Origin: Adenophora triphylla var. japonica | Taxonomy: Eukaryota; Streptophyta; Magnoliopsida; Asterales; Campanulaceae | Length of the DNA: 64,000 nt | Assembly (NCBI GenBank): GCA_022495995.1 | Contig: JAFEMH010002447.1 | Coordinates: 1 to 64,000, forward strand | Reading direction: 5' to 3' | Shown here: in pieces, positions 10,294 through 20,419 of the stretch | Position numbering within the stretch: position 1 is the stretch's first letter | How the letters are laid out: every line of letters starts with the position of its first letter | Translations under genes and position numbers: made by a program | Notes under the pieces: generated by a model | Database searches by the model: none | What the model saw: only the letters and a program-made list of their open reading frames with translations | What the model was told of the DNA's origin: nothing

Positions 10294-10945
10294 TAACCTC
10301 CCGTTAGTATGTATCAAGAATTCGACATGATCTCGCGTTAGTACATGTCGAAACGCGTCATGACCTCTTGCGAAGCCAGATCGAGAAATCGACACGTACC
10401 AATGTTGAAATATGTCAAGATCTTAACGTGTACTCACGTTGAGTTACGTCGTAATTACGGCATGAAGAGGGAAAGTATGCCAAGATTTTGAAGACGAAGT
10501 ATGACTCGGACTTTGTGAGAAAAATTTTGAAAACCGAGTTTGGAAAGTGTTTTGAAAAGTATTTATGCCAAAAACCAACCGGTCACGGTATAAAGTGTGT
10601 CACGGACAAGTGTTGGCTGACTCCACAGGCTAGAAGGACTTTAGGCGCTCAAGCGTTAGCGAAACACGTCACTTTCCGCGATGCCGTCTGTACACTCCCG
10701 GGTTCTAACTCTATGTGCGGGTAGCGTGCGAGTAGTGTGAAGGTATTTTCTAGGAAAATATTTTTTTGCTTTTTTGTAAAAGATTTTTTGTTTTTTGTTT
10801 TTTTTTATGGAAAAGGGGATGAAGGAAAATAACACACACACACCCCACAGAGCACAATAATCAAGGATCAATAATTTGATCATGGGGGACTGCCCCACAA
10901 TCACAATCTGCACCGAAAATCAAATCCTGCAAAACTGACCACTTA

Positions 10946-10990
10946 TGTCGCGTGACACAAGACTGATGAGGTCAATTGTGTCGCGTGACA
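10946..10990. promoter_or_regulatory. Two TGTCGCGTGACA palindromes in the leader of element D
   Basis: Identical 12-mers lie at 10946-10957 and 10979-10990, a 33-bp step as in LTR E. They are about 250 nt downstream of the PBS on the element strand. No TATA-like box is obvious nearby. Confidence 0.5.
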
Positions 10991-11235
10991 TAAGGGGTCC
11001 TATATCCAGGCTCCGAACAAATGCCAAATCAGCCCCAGCCTGCAAGCACAGCACAAAATCTCAGCCCCAAGCACCAATGCAACAAAGCAGGAAGCTAAGA
11101 AAGGGGAAGGGATAAAGCAAAGCACTAAATGCATTTATGCACATATAATGTCACACAACAAAGAACACACAAATGAATGGAATGAATGTTGAACAATCAC
11201 GAAAGTTTGACCCACTTTTAAAAACAGGTTTCCAG

Positions 11236-11253
11236 TCCCCAGCGGAGTCGCCA
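11236..11253 (-). other. Primer-binding site of element D
   Basis: The minus strand reads TGGCGACTCCGCTGGGGA one base after the LTR end, as in B (TGGCGACTCTGCTGGGGA). The TGGCGACTC start fits the CCA end of a plant tRNA-Arg-like tRNA. The tRNA identity is from memory of the lineage. Confidence 0.8.
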
Positions 11254-11254
11254 C

Positions 11255-12996
11255 TGAATGAACGGCCTCCGAAAAATTTAATAATTTTTTTCTTTTGTTT
11301 GTTTTGTTTTTTCCTATTTTGAAAATTTTGGGAGTCGCCACGCCGTTTTTAAAGGAAAACTTTGAGAAACCTATTTTTAAAGAGATTTTGAGTTCGGGGG
11401 TTTGGTTACGTGTTTGGGAAGAACTTGAGAGTTCACCCAACACGCCTCTTTCGAGACTTTCAATCAAACATTGGACAGTTATAATCATTCAAAGTGTGTG
11501 TGCAATATGTGTCAACAAGCAAGGCATGCAAATCTGGGATTTCATTGATGATATAAGGACTGGGTACAACTTGTGAGCCATGATAGGTGGCCACACCCTT
11601 TACATATGATGACTTGCATTACAAGGCAAGGGCTAGGAACAGTCTGCTCAGGAAGCTCCGATGTCATCCGACACAGGAATTCCCATAAAGGGGATGTCGG
11701 ACGACAGAAGGCCTCATGGTCAGATTGTCCCTTACAACAATAAGGCTGCTCTGGAATTGGAACCACATTATTGTAAATAAGAAAAGACACTATTTAGGTT
11801 CTAAGTTCAGTTTGGGGTTGATTAGAGCGAACAAAGTCAAGATTGACTTTTAATGATACGTATGTCATATGACATAGGACATCCGAAGTTGTCCATGTCA
11901 TATGGCAAACCACCTCCATCAATTTATTGCACCCAAACAGACCTTAGACACTCCAAATAGTGGCTAATGAACCAAAGTTACTTAGGCGAACTTTGAGTTA
12001 CAAAGGGGGGTCAATCTTGACAGATCTGAAGTCCAAGAAAAGCTTTACAGCCTTCTGGGAACTCTATGTCATATGACACAAGACCTCTTGAGAGTCATGT
12101 GTCGTCCGACATGAGCAGCCTATTTTAGTGCCCTTCAGTCTGGTTGATTTCCCTTTTGTTCCCAAAGCAAACCAAGTTACATTTATTAATTGAAAGCAGT
12201 AAAACAGTAATATTACGTGAGTATTATGGGAGGATCACATGGCTTTAATGGCCAAATGTGATGAATCACATATCTATGGCCATTTTTGTGTAGCCATCAC
12301 CTCCTAACTCAATGAAAACTAACAAAGATTCAAACTTTAATGGTGTTAGTGTCACCAAATGTTCAGATCTGAGGTGGGGAGAAGTGAATATAGAAGATTC
12401 ACCTCTCCACCACCTTTATCATGCAAGATCCCAATATTTCACATAATATCAAAGCAAGTAAGAATGCAAGATGATATATAGATGTATGCAAAAGGAGATC
12501 AGAGAAAGAAAGAGGGTTTAGTGGCTACCTATTGTAGTCCACAAGGTGAAGACACCAATAGTATGGTGCTTACCCCTTCAACACACCAACAAGGAAGGTT
12601 TTCTTTGATCTTGGCTTGGGTATGTGTATGTATGAGGAGGGAGGTGAGTATGTGTATGAGAGAGAGAGGATGAGACTCTATTTTGACAGAGTTTCCCCCC
12701 TTACTAAGATCTCTCCAAAAAGTCCTCCTTAAAATGATCAGCCATGCCTTGTATTTCTAGGCAGTCTGATGGGAGGCTCCATGTCGTCCGATAGAGGGAC
12801 TTAAACTGCCTTAGTGTCGTCCTATGTCGGACGACAGCGTACAGCTTTTTGGCACAGTTGGGCCGAATGGATGGCAGGCCCAATGGGTTGAGTGGGCAAT
12901 TGGATAATTGGACTCAAATTGCATTTTAGCAAATAAAAGAGCCCAAAAATCAAGGAAAGTGGACCCAAAACATGAGTTCGGGTCGGGGTACTCACA
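11255..12996 (-). repeat. 5' LTR of element D (minus orientation)
   Basis: It runs from TGAATGAACGG to GGGGTACTCACA (1742 bp) next to a PBS. It shares with LTRs C and E the start TGAATG with CCGAAAAATTTA, GGGAGTCGCCACGCCG, the GTTAC site (11405-11409, empty here) and the hairpin (11410-11443). The rest differs, so it is a related but separate family. TGTC-N4-GACA palindromes occur at 11662, 11695, 11863, 12067 and 12100, and a TGTCATATGGCA variant at 11896. Confidence 0.78.
12751..12836 (-). promoter_or_regulatory. LTR promoter of D: TATA-like box with TGTCGTCCGAT and TGTCGGACGACA
   Basis: A degenerate TATA box, CTAGAAATAC on the minus strand (12751-12760), lies 21 bp downstream of TGTCGTCCGAT (12782-12792). 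TGTCGTCC (12815-12822) and the perfect palindrome TGTCGGACGACA (12825-12836) follow upstream. The spacing matches the other elements although the box sequence differs. Confidence 0.55.
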
Positions 12997-13043
12997 GATG
13001 GTTTCTGGTCTCACCTATCCATGTCGAGGAGGAACTCACTCGG
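12997..13043. other. 47-bp spacer between element D and LTR C
   Basis: This is older DNA between two insertions. GATGG (12997-13001) would be the target copy of D and CTCGG (13039-13043) that of C. Neither partner copy is visible in the window, so these are expectations only. Confidence 0.45.
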
Positions 13044-13153
13044 TGAATGTACGCTCGCCGAAAAATTTATGGAAAATGGGAGTCGCCACGCCGTTTTAAA
13101 GGAAACATTGAAAACCTTTTGAAAATAGATAATGGGTTCGGGGGTCAGGTTAC
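13044..13153 (-). repeat. 3' LTR of element C, first 110 bp (continues at 40788)
   Basis: It starts TGAATGTACGC with CCGAAAAATTTA, as in LTR D, and is cut after GTTAC by element B. The remaining 1214 bp resume at 40788. No PBS lies to its left, which fits a 3' LTR of a minus-strand element. Confidence 0.85.
13149..13153. other. Target-site duplication GTTAC of element B (left copy)
   Basis: GTTAC is repeated at 40783-40787. The flanks on either side together form the LTR C stretch equivalent to GGTTACGTGTTTGGG in LTR D. Confidence 0.93.
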
Positions 13154-13432
13154 TGTAAGTACTCCAATTTGAGTTGTTAGTATTTTCGTTAGAAAATTAA
13201 CGAAAGTTATAACATTCCTAACATTCCTAACATTCCTAACTTTTCTAACCAAGCAAGGGCAAAGTGGGCATTGTTATTTAAGGTTAAGCCTACAAAAGAA
13301 TCTCAAAAAGCAAAAGAATTAAGAAAATCCCGAATTGGTAAGTTGAAAAACACAGCCAATTTGAATTTTCAAAAAAATATTCTTTGTGTCCAAAAGCCTG
13401 TAATGCATTTAATGAACAGATTACGTGCCAAG

Positions 13433-13480
13433 AACCATCCGCGCGGATGGTTATGAAGTTTTCAGAGGGCTATAAATTGA
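13433..13480 (+). promoter_or_regulatory. LTR promoter of B: perfect 20-bp palindrome centred on CCGCGCGG, then TATA box
   Basis: 13433-13452 is its own reverse complement, with core ATCCGCGCGGAT at 13437-13448. TATAAATTGA is at 13471-13480, 22 bp after the core. The same 12-bp core stands before both antisense genes of B (36948-36959 and 33466-33477). Confidence 0.8.
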
Positions 13481-14711
13481 GCCCTCCAGTCTCAGAAAAT
13501 AGAAGAAAAAACATTTTTCACAACCGCACCTTGGCGAAAATAGAGAGAAAACAGTGAGAATTCTCTAGAATTGTCACCTTTTTCTCAACTATTCACCCAA
13601 AATCACACTCACTCAAACACTCTCATATTCAAGCCTCAAACACTCTTACATTCAAGCCTAAAACTCAAAACACAAAGAAGATTGGTAAACCCTCCTTCTC
13701 CTTACCCTAAACTCCTTCATTCATGCATGCATTTTCAAACTCCAAAATGTAGTTTGTTCATCTTCTTGCCTTAGATCCAAGAAGATCACCATGGACGTTC
13801 ATCTCCATGGATGATCTTCTACAAGGATCAACTTTATTTTCAAAGTGTTCTTACTTACTTGCAAAGAAAACACATTTTCAAAACCCTAAAAATCATTTTC
13901 ATACATCAAATCTCTTTTTCAAAGGATAAAATTCCCCTTCCCAAGCAAATGAAGTGCTTAGTCCTAATGTACCCTAAGGATGGCTTGATATAGTTGATTC
14001 ACCACTAAAATGTCAAGTGATCACTAATCAAAGCCTAAGGAAATGGGGACAAGCATGGATGCCAAACCCCCTTTAAAATCACATTTTCTTTCTTGAGAAG
14101 TTGCTGTCCAGTAGCAATTTTCTAAGACCTCAGTCCATGATCTAATTTTTTGGACAGAGATAAACTTGAAATTTGGTGCTGACTACAAAATACTTTTTGT
14201 AGCCAATATCCAGAGCTTTCCAGACATATTTTTACTTAATTTTTTTCGTGAGTAAAACTCCCTTTTTCAAATTTTCCTTTAAAGGTCAGTTCATCAGTCT
14301 CTGGAAATCCAGATTTCACATCTGATATTTCCAGAAAGTTTTGGTCCCTCAAATCATCTCCAAAATGAAATGTTCTTTTATAGAAACCTTATTTAAGGTG
14401 TTTTGAACATTTTTCATTCTCGAACTTTTCCCAGATTCTGGAGTTTTCAAGCCCTAAAGTCCATTTCAAAATCAAGTGTCCACTGCCTTTTTCATTCTGG
14501 CAGAAATGGTTTTCAACTTCCAAAAATCTTTTAAGTACCAAATCTCAACCCAAAAATCACACCAAAAATCATGGGATCTCTACAAAGTCTTATGAAGAAT
14601 TCCCATTTTTGGTTTCCTCAGTTTCAACTTATTTTGGTCAAAGTAACACACACACACACACACACACAAACAAATGGTTTTTAGCTTGGAAGACTCGTTT
14701 TACGAGGCGTT

Positions 14712-14738
14712 CCGGGTGAACACTAACGTTCTTCCCGG
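14712..14738 (+). other. Conserved LTR hairpin, element B copy
   Basis: CCGGG pairs with CCCGG outside GAAC/GTTC, with T and TT bulges at the same places as in the other LTRs. The 3' LTR copy is at 40596-40622. GTAAC follows at 14742. Confidence 0.65.
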
Positions 14739-14899
14739 CGCGTAACGTGACCTCCGAATCCAAATCTCTGATCTCGGGCATTTTTCAAAGTTTTGGCCCT
14801 TAAAACAAAAATGGCGTGGCGACTCCGGTTTTTTTTCGATTGGTTTTCAAAGAAACGAAAAATTCAAAGTCCTTTCGAAAAATTGGCACATCGTTACAG

Positions 14900-14917
14900 T
14901 GGCGACTCTGCTGGGGA
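14900..14917 (+). other. Primer-binding site of element B
   Basis: TGGCGACTCTGCTGGGGA begins one base after the LTR end. It is the 18-nt complement expected of the 3' end of a tRNA-Arg-like primer. Confidence 0.88.
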
Positions 14918-16306
14918 TAGGAATGAGCTTTTTCTAAAAAAAAAAAATGATATTTGGTATATTGGTGGAAACCATTAAACTTCCCGTTATCGCCTCCTAA
15001 CACGAGTCGGGGATAAATTGTGGTTTAACAATCCCATGTACCGGTATCATTGTTTTCAAAAAAAAAAAAAAAAGCTTTTGAGGGTCAAGCTTCCGTCCCG
15101 ACATTTAAAATCATTTGTGGTGTGTGTCGATTTTTCACATTTTCGTGTTGTTTTGGCCGCCTCGGAAAAGTCAAAATTTTGACTATCGGACCCGTTGCCT
15201 TGAATTTTGAATTATGTGCTTATGTGTGCATTTACTTTCAAAAAAAAAGAATTTCAAAAAAAAAAGGAGAATTTCAAAAAAAAAAAAAAGTAGTTTCAAA
15301 AAAAAAAAAGAAAATTTTCAAAAAAAAATCATGCATCATATTTTTTAAGACACATGAAAAATTTCTATTTTACTCAGAAAAAGAAGATAGACTGCTTGCA
15401 CACTACGCGCACGTGACCTTACACTGCACACTACGTCTCTAACCCGGAAATCACATGTCGCGGCCCGTTTGGTCTTATTACGCCTCTCGGTGCAAGCACG
15501 GGACTACCCAAACATCCCATGGAGCCTCGTGTCGACCATGCACTTGTCCGTGGCACACTTTGTTAGAGACCCTGTTGGTTTTTAGTACGTCTCGTGTCAT
15601 GCCACTGTACGTGTATAGACCTTTCCTTTCAAGCCTTAGTCGGCATACCAAGTCAATATCTTTCGGGACCCTAATCGTCGAAGTTCTGCCGGTTTTCCGT
15701 CATGAACTTTGACCGAGATATTGGTGGCGCCTTGACTTTGACTCGGCCGGCACAAATTATACAACGACTCCCAAAGATGACACCGAGTCATCAAGGATTA
15801 ATGATTGTTCCATGCCTAATTACGGCCTAATTGACGACAAGTCAATATCAATTGTGGACATTCATCGGTCCAAATCATGCCGACTTTTCGTCGAGCCCTC
15901 TGGACATGATCTTGACTTTTGACGTCGCCTTTGTCCGTAATTTACATCGAATGCTCGTTAAGACTCGATTACCCGCGAAATTTTAGGATCGTTTTCTTTC
16001 GGTCGGTGGGACCCGCTTGCCCTATAGGACCCTCGCCCGGGGCTGTCCACCCTGGGAGGTCGAAATACAGGTGGAATACGAGGGGCTTATAGACGTAGTG
16101 ACGGGGCCCACTGATCCAGGATCCAGAGTAGTTTGCGAAAAAGAAGAGCAATCTTTTCCAACCGATTAGGTTAATAAAACATGTTTTAAGTAAACAAGAA
16201 CAAATAACTTCATGTTGCATGAGCCCAAAGCCCAAACACCTACCCTCCTTCAATCCCTAAATCTCTGAACCTTCGTGCGTTTTCCCCCGCAGCTCCTCAC
16301 AAAGGT
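14918..16306 (+). other. Untranslated leader of element B
   Basis: This is non-coding. It has A-rich runs at 15053-15330, several short TCAAAAAAAA repeats, and a block at 16010-16150 that also survives in element D (8345-8480, reversed). I see no gene in it. Confidence 0.7.
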
Positions 16307-18214
16307 TTGTTCCGGATACCGGGTCACCGTTTGATCAGTTGGGAAGAGTCAAGCGCGTCAGCAGCTTCACCGTTTGTTCCGACTCCGGGTTTCAGAATGT
16401 CTGCATCAGCCGGTAATGATGGGGACAACGTCACTCCGCCTCCCGGGACCCCTCAAATAGAACAACAGTGGAATCAGTTAGCAGAACAGATGAGGTTACG
16501 ACAGGAAGCACAGCTGAATAGACTTATGGAGGCTATCAAAAGCCATGGTTTGGCCGCCAGCCTCAATCCCGATGGCACCTTCACCGTGGTAGAAGATGAG
16601 GATGCCAATCCCACTCTCAGTCGCCCTGATTACTCCAGGATGCCACCACCCACCTCATATGGTACCACTACCATAACTCATGCTCCTCGATCTTTGGGTC
16701 AGCCAGCCCCCCAGCTTCAAACCACTGGATCCACACAGCTCGACGGCACAAATCAGTTCACAGTCCCTCAATGGGGACAAAACCAGTACGGAATGTCTTC
16801 TCATGGTTGGGGTTACCTCGGAATGCCACAGCTAATTGGGATCCCGCCTCAGTTTGGAACCGATCAATCCGGGCCTTCACAGTTCAAAGGGCCACAACAA
16901 CAGTTCGGCATGCCTCAACAGCCATCAGGAGCCCCTCCTCAAAATGATGTTAGCTCAGCTGCTCCTCCCACAGATTTCACAAACCCATTTCTCACTCAGG
17001 GTTCGATGGGTTACCAAACCTCCATCCCAGTTTCATCAGAATCACCAGGACCACAGTACCCCCCAGGTTATACACCATCGCCTCAGCCAGCCATGCAATT
17101 CAACAGTCAGGGACAGCAGCCCGCACCTAAGCCTACTTATGGGCCCCACTCTGGAAATCCAAGCTATCCGGCTACATCAGGACTGCCTCCACCCACTTTG
17201 CCGGTTGAAAATCAACAGCAGGCCGCAAGGTTCTATCCCTTTGCCCAAGCTCCTACTCATGCTCCCCAGGGTAACTCAGCCCAAGGACAGGTTTTCACCT
17301 ACGTCCCCGGATCGGCCGTTCCCTCCACCAGTCTGCCGCCAGTGGTAGCTCCTCTCTCTAGCTCAGCCACTAGTTTGAACGCAATGGCTCCGCCACAAGA
17401 CCCTCATCTGGCCTGGTTCATGGAGCAACACAAGGAAATGAAAGCACAGATTGCTGAATTGACCGCTAAGAAATCTGCCTTCCGGCCTACAGACCCGGAC
17501 TCCATTGTTCCTCTGCCCCACAAATTCGTGATGCCTAACTTGGATCTCTTTGATGGGACTGCATGCCCAAAAACTCATCTGGACACGTATACCTTGGCAA
17601 TGAAGGCCAAAGGATGCACCAATCAGCAGTTGGCTGACTATTTCAGTCTATCTTTGAAATCCAGTGCCTTAAAATGGTTCTTTCGTTTGAAACCTGAAGC
17701 CAGAACTACGTGGGACCAGATTACTAATGCCTTCACAGAAAAGTACAAGGCCAACTTGGAATGGGAAACAAATAGAGTTGACCTACAAACAACAGTGCAG
17801 CGTCCCGATGAGAATGTTTGGGACTTCTACAAGCGGTGGAATCTGAAACTCAGTGAGATGGCAATCCCTCCTTACGAAGAGGAGCAGCTGGACATCTTCC
17901 GAGTCATGCACGAAACCACATCGAGAGCCTCCCTCGGTCACTTCCCGTACTCGGACTTACAGGCCATGGTTAACTCCGCGGCTAAGTTTGAAAAGGCCTA
18001 CAATCGGCAATCGGCCGTCGCACCTCGCTTACGGATATCGGGCTCCTCCTTCAAACACCGCCCCCGGCTCCCGCTAAAAGGCAAAGAGATGATTAACTAC
18101 GCGGGACGGGAATGTAATAACACAACTCCTTTTGCTCCCGTAAAACCGGCCAGAGCCGGCACTACGGGTCATGAACCTCAAAAACTTTGGAATGCCTCTG
18201 AACGACATCTTTAG
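16307..18214 (+). CDS. gag: Gag polyprotein of element B, frame broken at its end
   Basis: This is a 635-codon frame. Residues 1-100 contain a Q-rich predicted helix, and about 100-370 is a Pro/Gln/Ser-rich low-complexity stretch. About 405-570 is the retrotransposon gag domain (LDLFDGTACPKTHLDTYTLA, then LKWFFRL and WDFYKRW). Gag would form the virus-like particle that packages the element RNA. The start at 16307 is the first in-frame ATG, and an alternative at about 16397 (MSASAGND) looks more usual. The family's C-terminal zinc-knuckle region continues in another frame from 18171, so a frameshift near 18165 truncates this copy. Confidence 0.85.
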   Translation: MFRIPGHRLISWEESSASAASPFVPTPGFRMSASAGNDGDNVTPPPGTPQIEQQWNQLAEQMRLRQEAQLNRLMEAIKSHGLAASLNPDGTFTVVEDEDANPTLSRPDYSRMPPPTSYGTTTITHAPRSLGQPAPQLQTTGSTQLDGTNQFTVPQWGQNQYGMSSHGWGYLGMPQLIGIPPQFGTDQSGPSQFKGPQQQFGMPQQPSGAPPQNDVSSAAPPTDFTNPFLTQGSMGYQTSIPVSSESPGPQYPPGYTPSPQPAMQFNSQGQQPAPKPTYGPHSGNPSYPATSGLPPPTLPVENQQQAARFYPFAQAPTHAPQGNSAQGQVFTYVPGSAVPSTSLPPVVAPLSSSATSLNAMAPPQDPHLAWFMEQHKEMKAQIAELTAKKSAFRPTDPDSIVPLPHKFVMPNLDLFDGTACPKTHLDTYTLAMKAKGCTNQQLADYFSLSLKSSALKWFFRLKPEARTTWDQITNAFTEKYKANLEWETNRVDLQTTVQRPDENVWDFYKRWNLKLSEMAIPPYEEEQLDIFRVMHETTSRASLGHFPYSDLQAMVNSAAKFEKAYNRQSAVAPRLRISGSSFKHRPRLPLKGKEMINYAGRECNNTTPFAPVKPARAGTTGHEPQKLWNASERHL

Positions 18215-18401
18215 GGGACTGGTGAAAGAAGGCATGCTGCGGCCTTTGGAGAATTTTCAACCCAGGAATCCGAATGCTCCCATCGATACTTCAAAGCATT
18301 GCACTTTTCATCAAGCCCATGGACATCAAGCATTGCACTTTTCATCAAGCATTGCACTTTTCAAAGCATTGCACTTTGGAATGCCTCTGAAGAATTCGTA
18401 A
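18171..18401 (+). pseudogene. gag: Gag C-terminal region of B with a damaged zinc knuckle
   Basis: The frame contains FGMPLNDIFRGLVKEGML and PLENFQPRNPNAP, then CTFHQAHGH. It aligns with the gag tail of element F (DLGMPVGEFFDILVEK, CRYHKYIGHTTDNC). The last cysteine of the C-H-GH-C knuckle is lost, because the sequence runs into a scrambled duplication of CATTGCACTTTTCATCAAG at 18296-18380. Confidence 0.65.
18184..18392 (+). repeat. Local duplication inside the gag tail
   Basis: ACTTTGGAATGCCTCTGAA occurs at about 18184-18202 and 18374-18392. Between them AGCATTGCACTTTTCATCAA is repeated four times with small changes. Replication slippage or a template-switch error is likely. Confidence 0.7.
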
Positions 18402-19425
18402 ACGTCATTAGATCTTTTTCTTCTTTCCCGAGAACGGATGGCATAACAACCGTAAGGGTCACAACCGGGCCGCTTGAGCACAACAAATGCCTGCAATCAC
18501 TGAAAAGGGTTATTGATCTAAACGTCTCCCCAGTGGCTTTCATACCTATGGATCCACATGACGCCTTCCTAATTGCTCCAGCGCCCGACAGTGGACCCCG
18601 GGTGCTCCTTATTTGGACCCAGATCTATCAAGCTGCAACATCAAATTACGAGGGGGAACGTTGCCTATCCTTTACTTGTGGCTGCCCTACTTGCAAGGGT
18701 GAAAGAAAGAAGATGTATGATGAAATGGAGGCTGATAGCCATAAGACCGAAGACACTTCGGAAGACGAATATGAAACCGAGGATATGAAGGCCATGAAGT
18801 TTCCTGGGTCTGAGCACGTGGATGTCTTAGAGTTCAACACTGCCTACCATGCTTTGGGGAAAGGGTTTTCAGGCATCCGATCCGGCCGATAGTTGAGGAT
18901 CTCGAAAGAGAGAGAAACTAACTCCCATCCGCCCAAATGAGAAAATAACCATGGTGGATCAAATCCACCCCGAACAAAGTAACACTCCTTGTCGGGGTTA
19001 CCCAAGAAGAGGTCACCTTCCCCGAATGTATGTCGGCTCTCGGAAGAAGTCCTAGAAACCGGCATGATCTTGGATGCGCCTCCCACACGAGTGCTATAAT
19101 CATCTCCGGCTACGAGTATTACGAGAAAGGAACCAAAATGGTTGCACTATAAGGGGATGAGATCGAAAAGCCGCCAGAGCCCCGACAATAGCGACTCTTG
19201 TTGTATGATAACTATGAGCAAGGCGAGGCTATGGGAATGAATGCGAGGATGCCCTAGCTCAGGGCCATCGAGGGGCAATAACACAACACCGGACTCAAAG
19301 GCACATGGAATTGGGAAGCAATTATAAGAGCTGTCCAAGAAGGGGCTAGTACAGCTCAAACTCAGCCCCTCACCGTTGCTAAACTCCGCCAGAACCAGTG
19401 GCCGATAGCCAAAAGGGCTCCCCTA
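18402..19425 (+). pseudogene. Degenerate gag-to-protease linker of element B
   Basis: 18402-18892 is open (it continues a frame starting at 18299) and includes a Cys-rich CGCPTCKGERKK stretch and an acidic run. I recognise no domain. 18893-19425 is broken by stops, although short pieces such as SEEVLETGMILDAPP look like old coding sequence. No function can be assigned. Confidence 0.4.
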
Positions 19426-20419
19426 TTGACCTTAGCAGCACTCAAGAAATCCAGTCAAGAAGCGACTGATGAGGAAGTCAACCTGTTAACCCGATCCGGG
19501 CAGATCTTCCAAGGGAATCCTAAAACAGATAAGAAGGCCACAGATCAAGCACCCGGGGAGAACCGCCGCCCCTATGCTAAGACAGCCGAAGCTCCTGACC
19601 TCGAAAAGGAGGATCCCGCGCTCACCCAGTTGAAGTAAACACAGGCCAACATCTCTCTGTGGTCCCTGCTCACCTCATCATATCCCCACAAGCTAAAGCT
19701 GGAAGAAAGCCTAGCCCGTACCTTGGTCCCTATTGATGCTACTCCCGATGACGTGGTACAGCTGATTGGAAACATCCACTACGGGAACATAATCACTTTC
19801 ACAGATCTCGACCTCCCTCAATTTGGGGCTGATCATAACGAGCCTCTTCATCCCGATCCAATTGGATGAACGATGCCTCCTGGTCCTGGTTGATAATGGG
19901 TCCGGAATGAACATTCTTCCGGCAAAGATCATGAGCCTGCTTGACATCAAGTCCACGGACTTAAAACCTTCCTCCCTCACAGTCAAAGCTTACGACTCGA
20001 CATCCCGAGCAGTCCTTGGAGTTGCTACTTTGGACCTCTGGTTTGGCCAGAAATTGATACCTGTGGAATTCCAGGTTATTGACATCCCGATCACTTTTAA
20101 TGCCTTATTGGGAAGACCTTGGCTGCACCAGGTCAAGGGGGTCGCCTCAAGCCTCCACCAGTGTGTGAAATTCATCTCGAATGGGGACCTGACAACCATT
20201 TATGGGGATTTAGTCACCTTGGAGGGCACAGATACATGTGGAATACCTATTCTGGAAATCAAACATGATGAGGAAGGTCTCATGCTAACGGGCTTCACGG
20301 TCGAGCCTCCCAAAGCCCAAGTGTGCAACATAGATCTGACGATCACTCGGGATAAAATCCCTCCGGTCTTGAAAATGATGAGAAAGATGAGCTATCTACC
20401 TGGCCTCGGTCTGGGAAAG
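19426..20419 (+). pseudogene. pol: Aspartic protease region of B, interrupted by element F
   Basis: 19426-19638 is the pre-protease linker (LLTRSGQIFQG). The frame then changes, and coding resumes through WSLLTSS and DLPQFGADH to the protease at about 19823-20419. The catalytic motif is VDNGSGMNILP at about 19886-19918, of the D-x-G-S type usual in plant TAT proteases. ALLGRPWLH follows about 60 codons later. At the end, SYLPGLGLGK is the first half of a G-patch-like domain, which element F cuts. The protease would process the Gag-Pol polyprotein. Confidence 0.75.

Larger units (their letters stand above)
8345..12996 (-). mobile_element. Element D: remnant of a minus-strand TAT-like element (leader, PBS and 5' LTR only)
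   Basis: 8345-8480 matches, in reverse, the leader of element B at about 16010-16150 (the CCTGGATCAGTGGG, CACTACGTCTATA and ATTCCACCTGTAT blocks). It is followed by leader-like non-coding DNA interrupted by a CACTA element, then a PBS at 11236 and a complete 5' LTR. No gag or pol remains, and the left part has been replaced by LTR E. A small cysteine- and lysine-rich frame at 10488-10724 has no recognisable domain. Confidence 0.65.
13154..14898 (+). repeat. 5' LTR of element B
   Basis: It runs from TGTAAGTACTCC to ATCGTTACA (1745 bp). It holds a palindrome and TATA box, a (CA)n run at about 14646-14668, the hairpin at 14712-14738, GTAACGTGACCTCCGAA and ATGGCGTGGCGACTCC. It is nearly identical to the 3' LTR except for a cluster of differences at about 13390-13432 just upstream of the palindrome. 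Confidence 0.95.

Noticed and set aside
14646..14668. (CA)n microsatellite as a separate feature
   Set aside because: It is a short dinucleotide run inside both LTRs of B and explains nothing further.
15050..15442. 130-codon lysine-rich frame in the leader of B
   Set aside because: It is mostly translated A-runs, lies between the PBS and gag, and has no motif.
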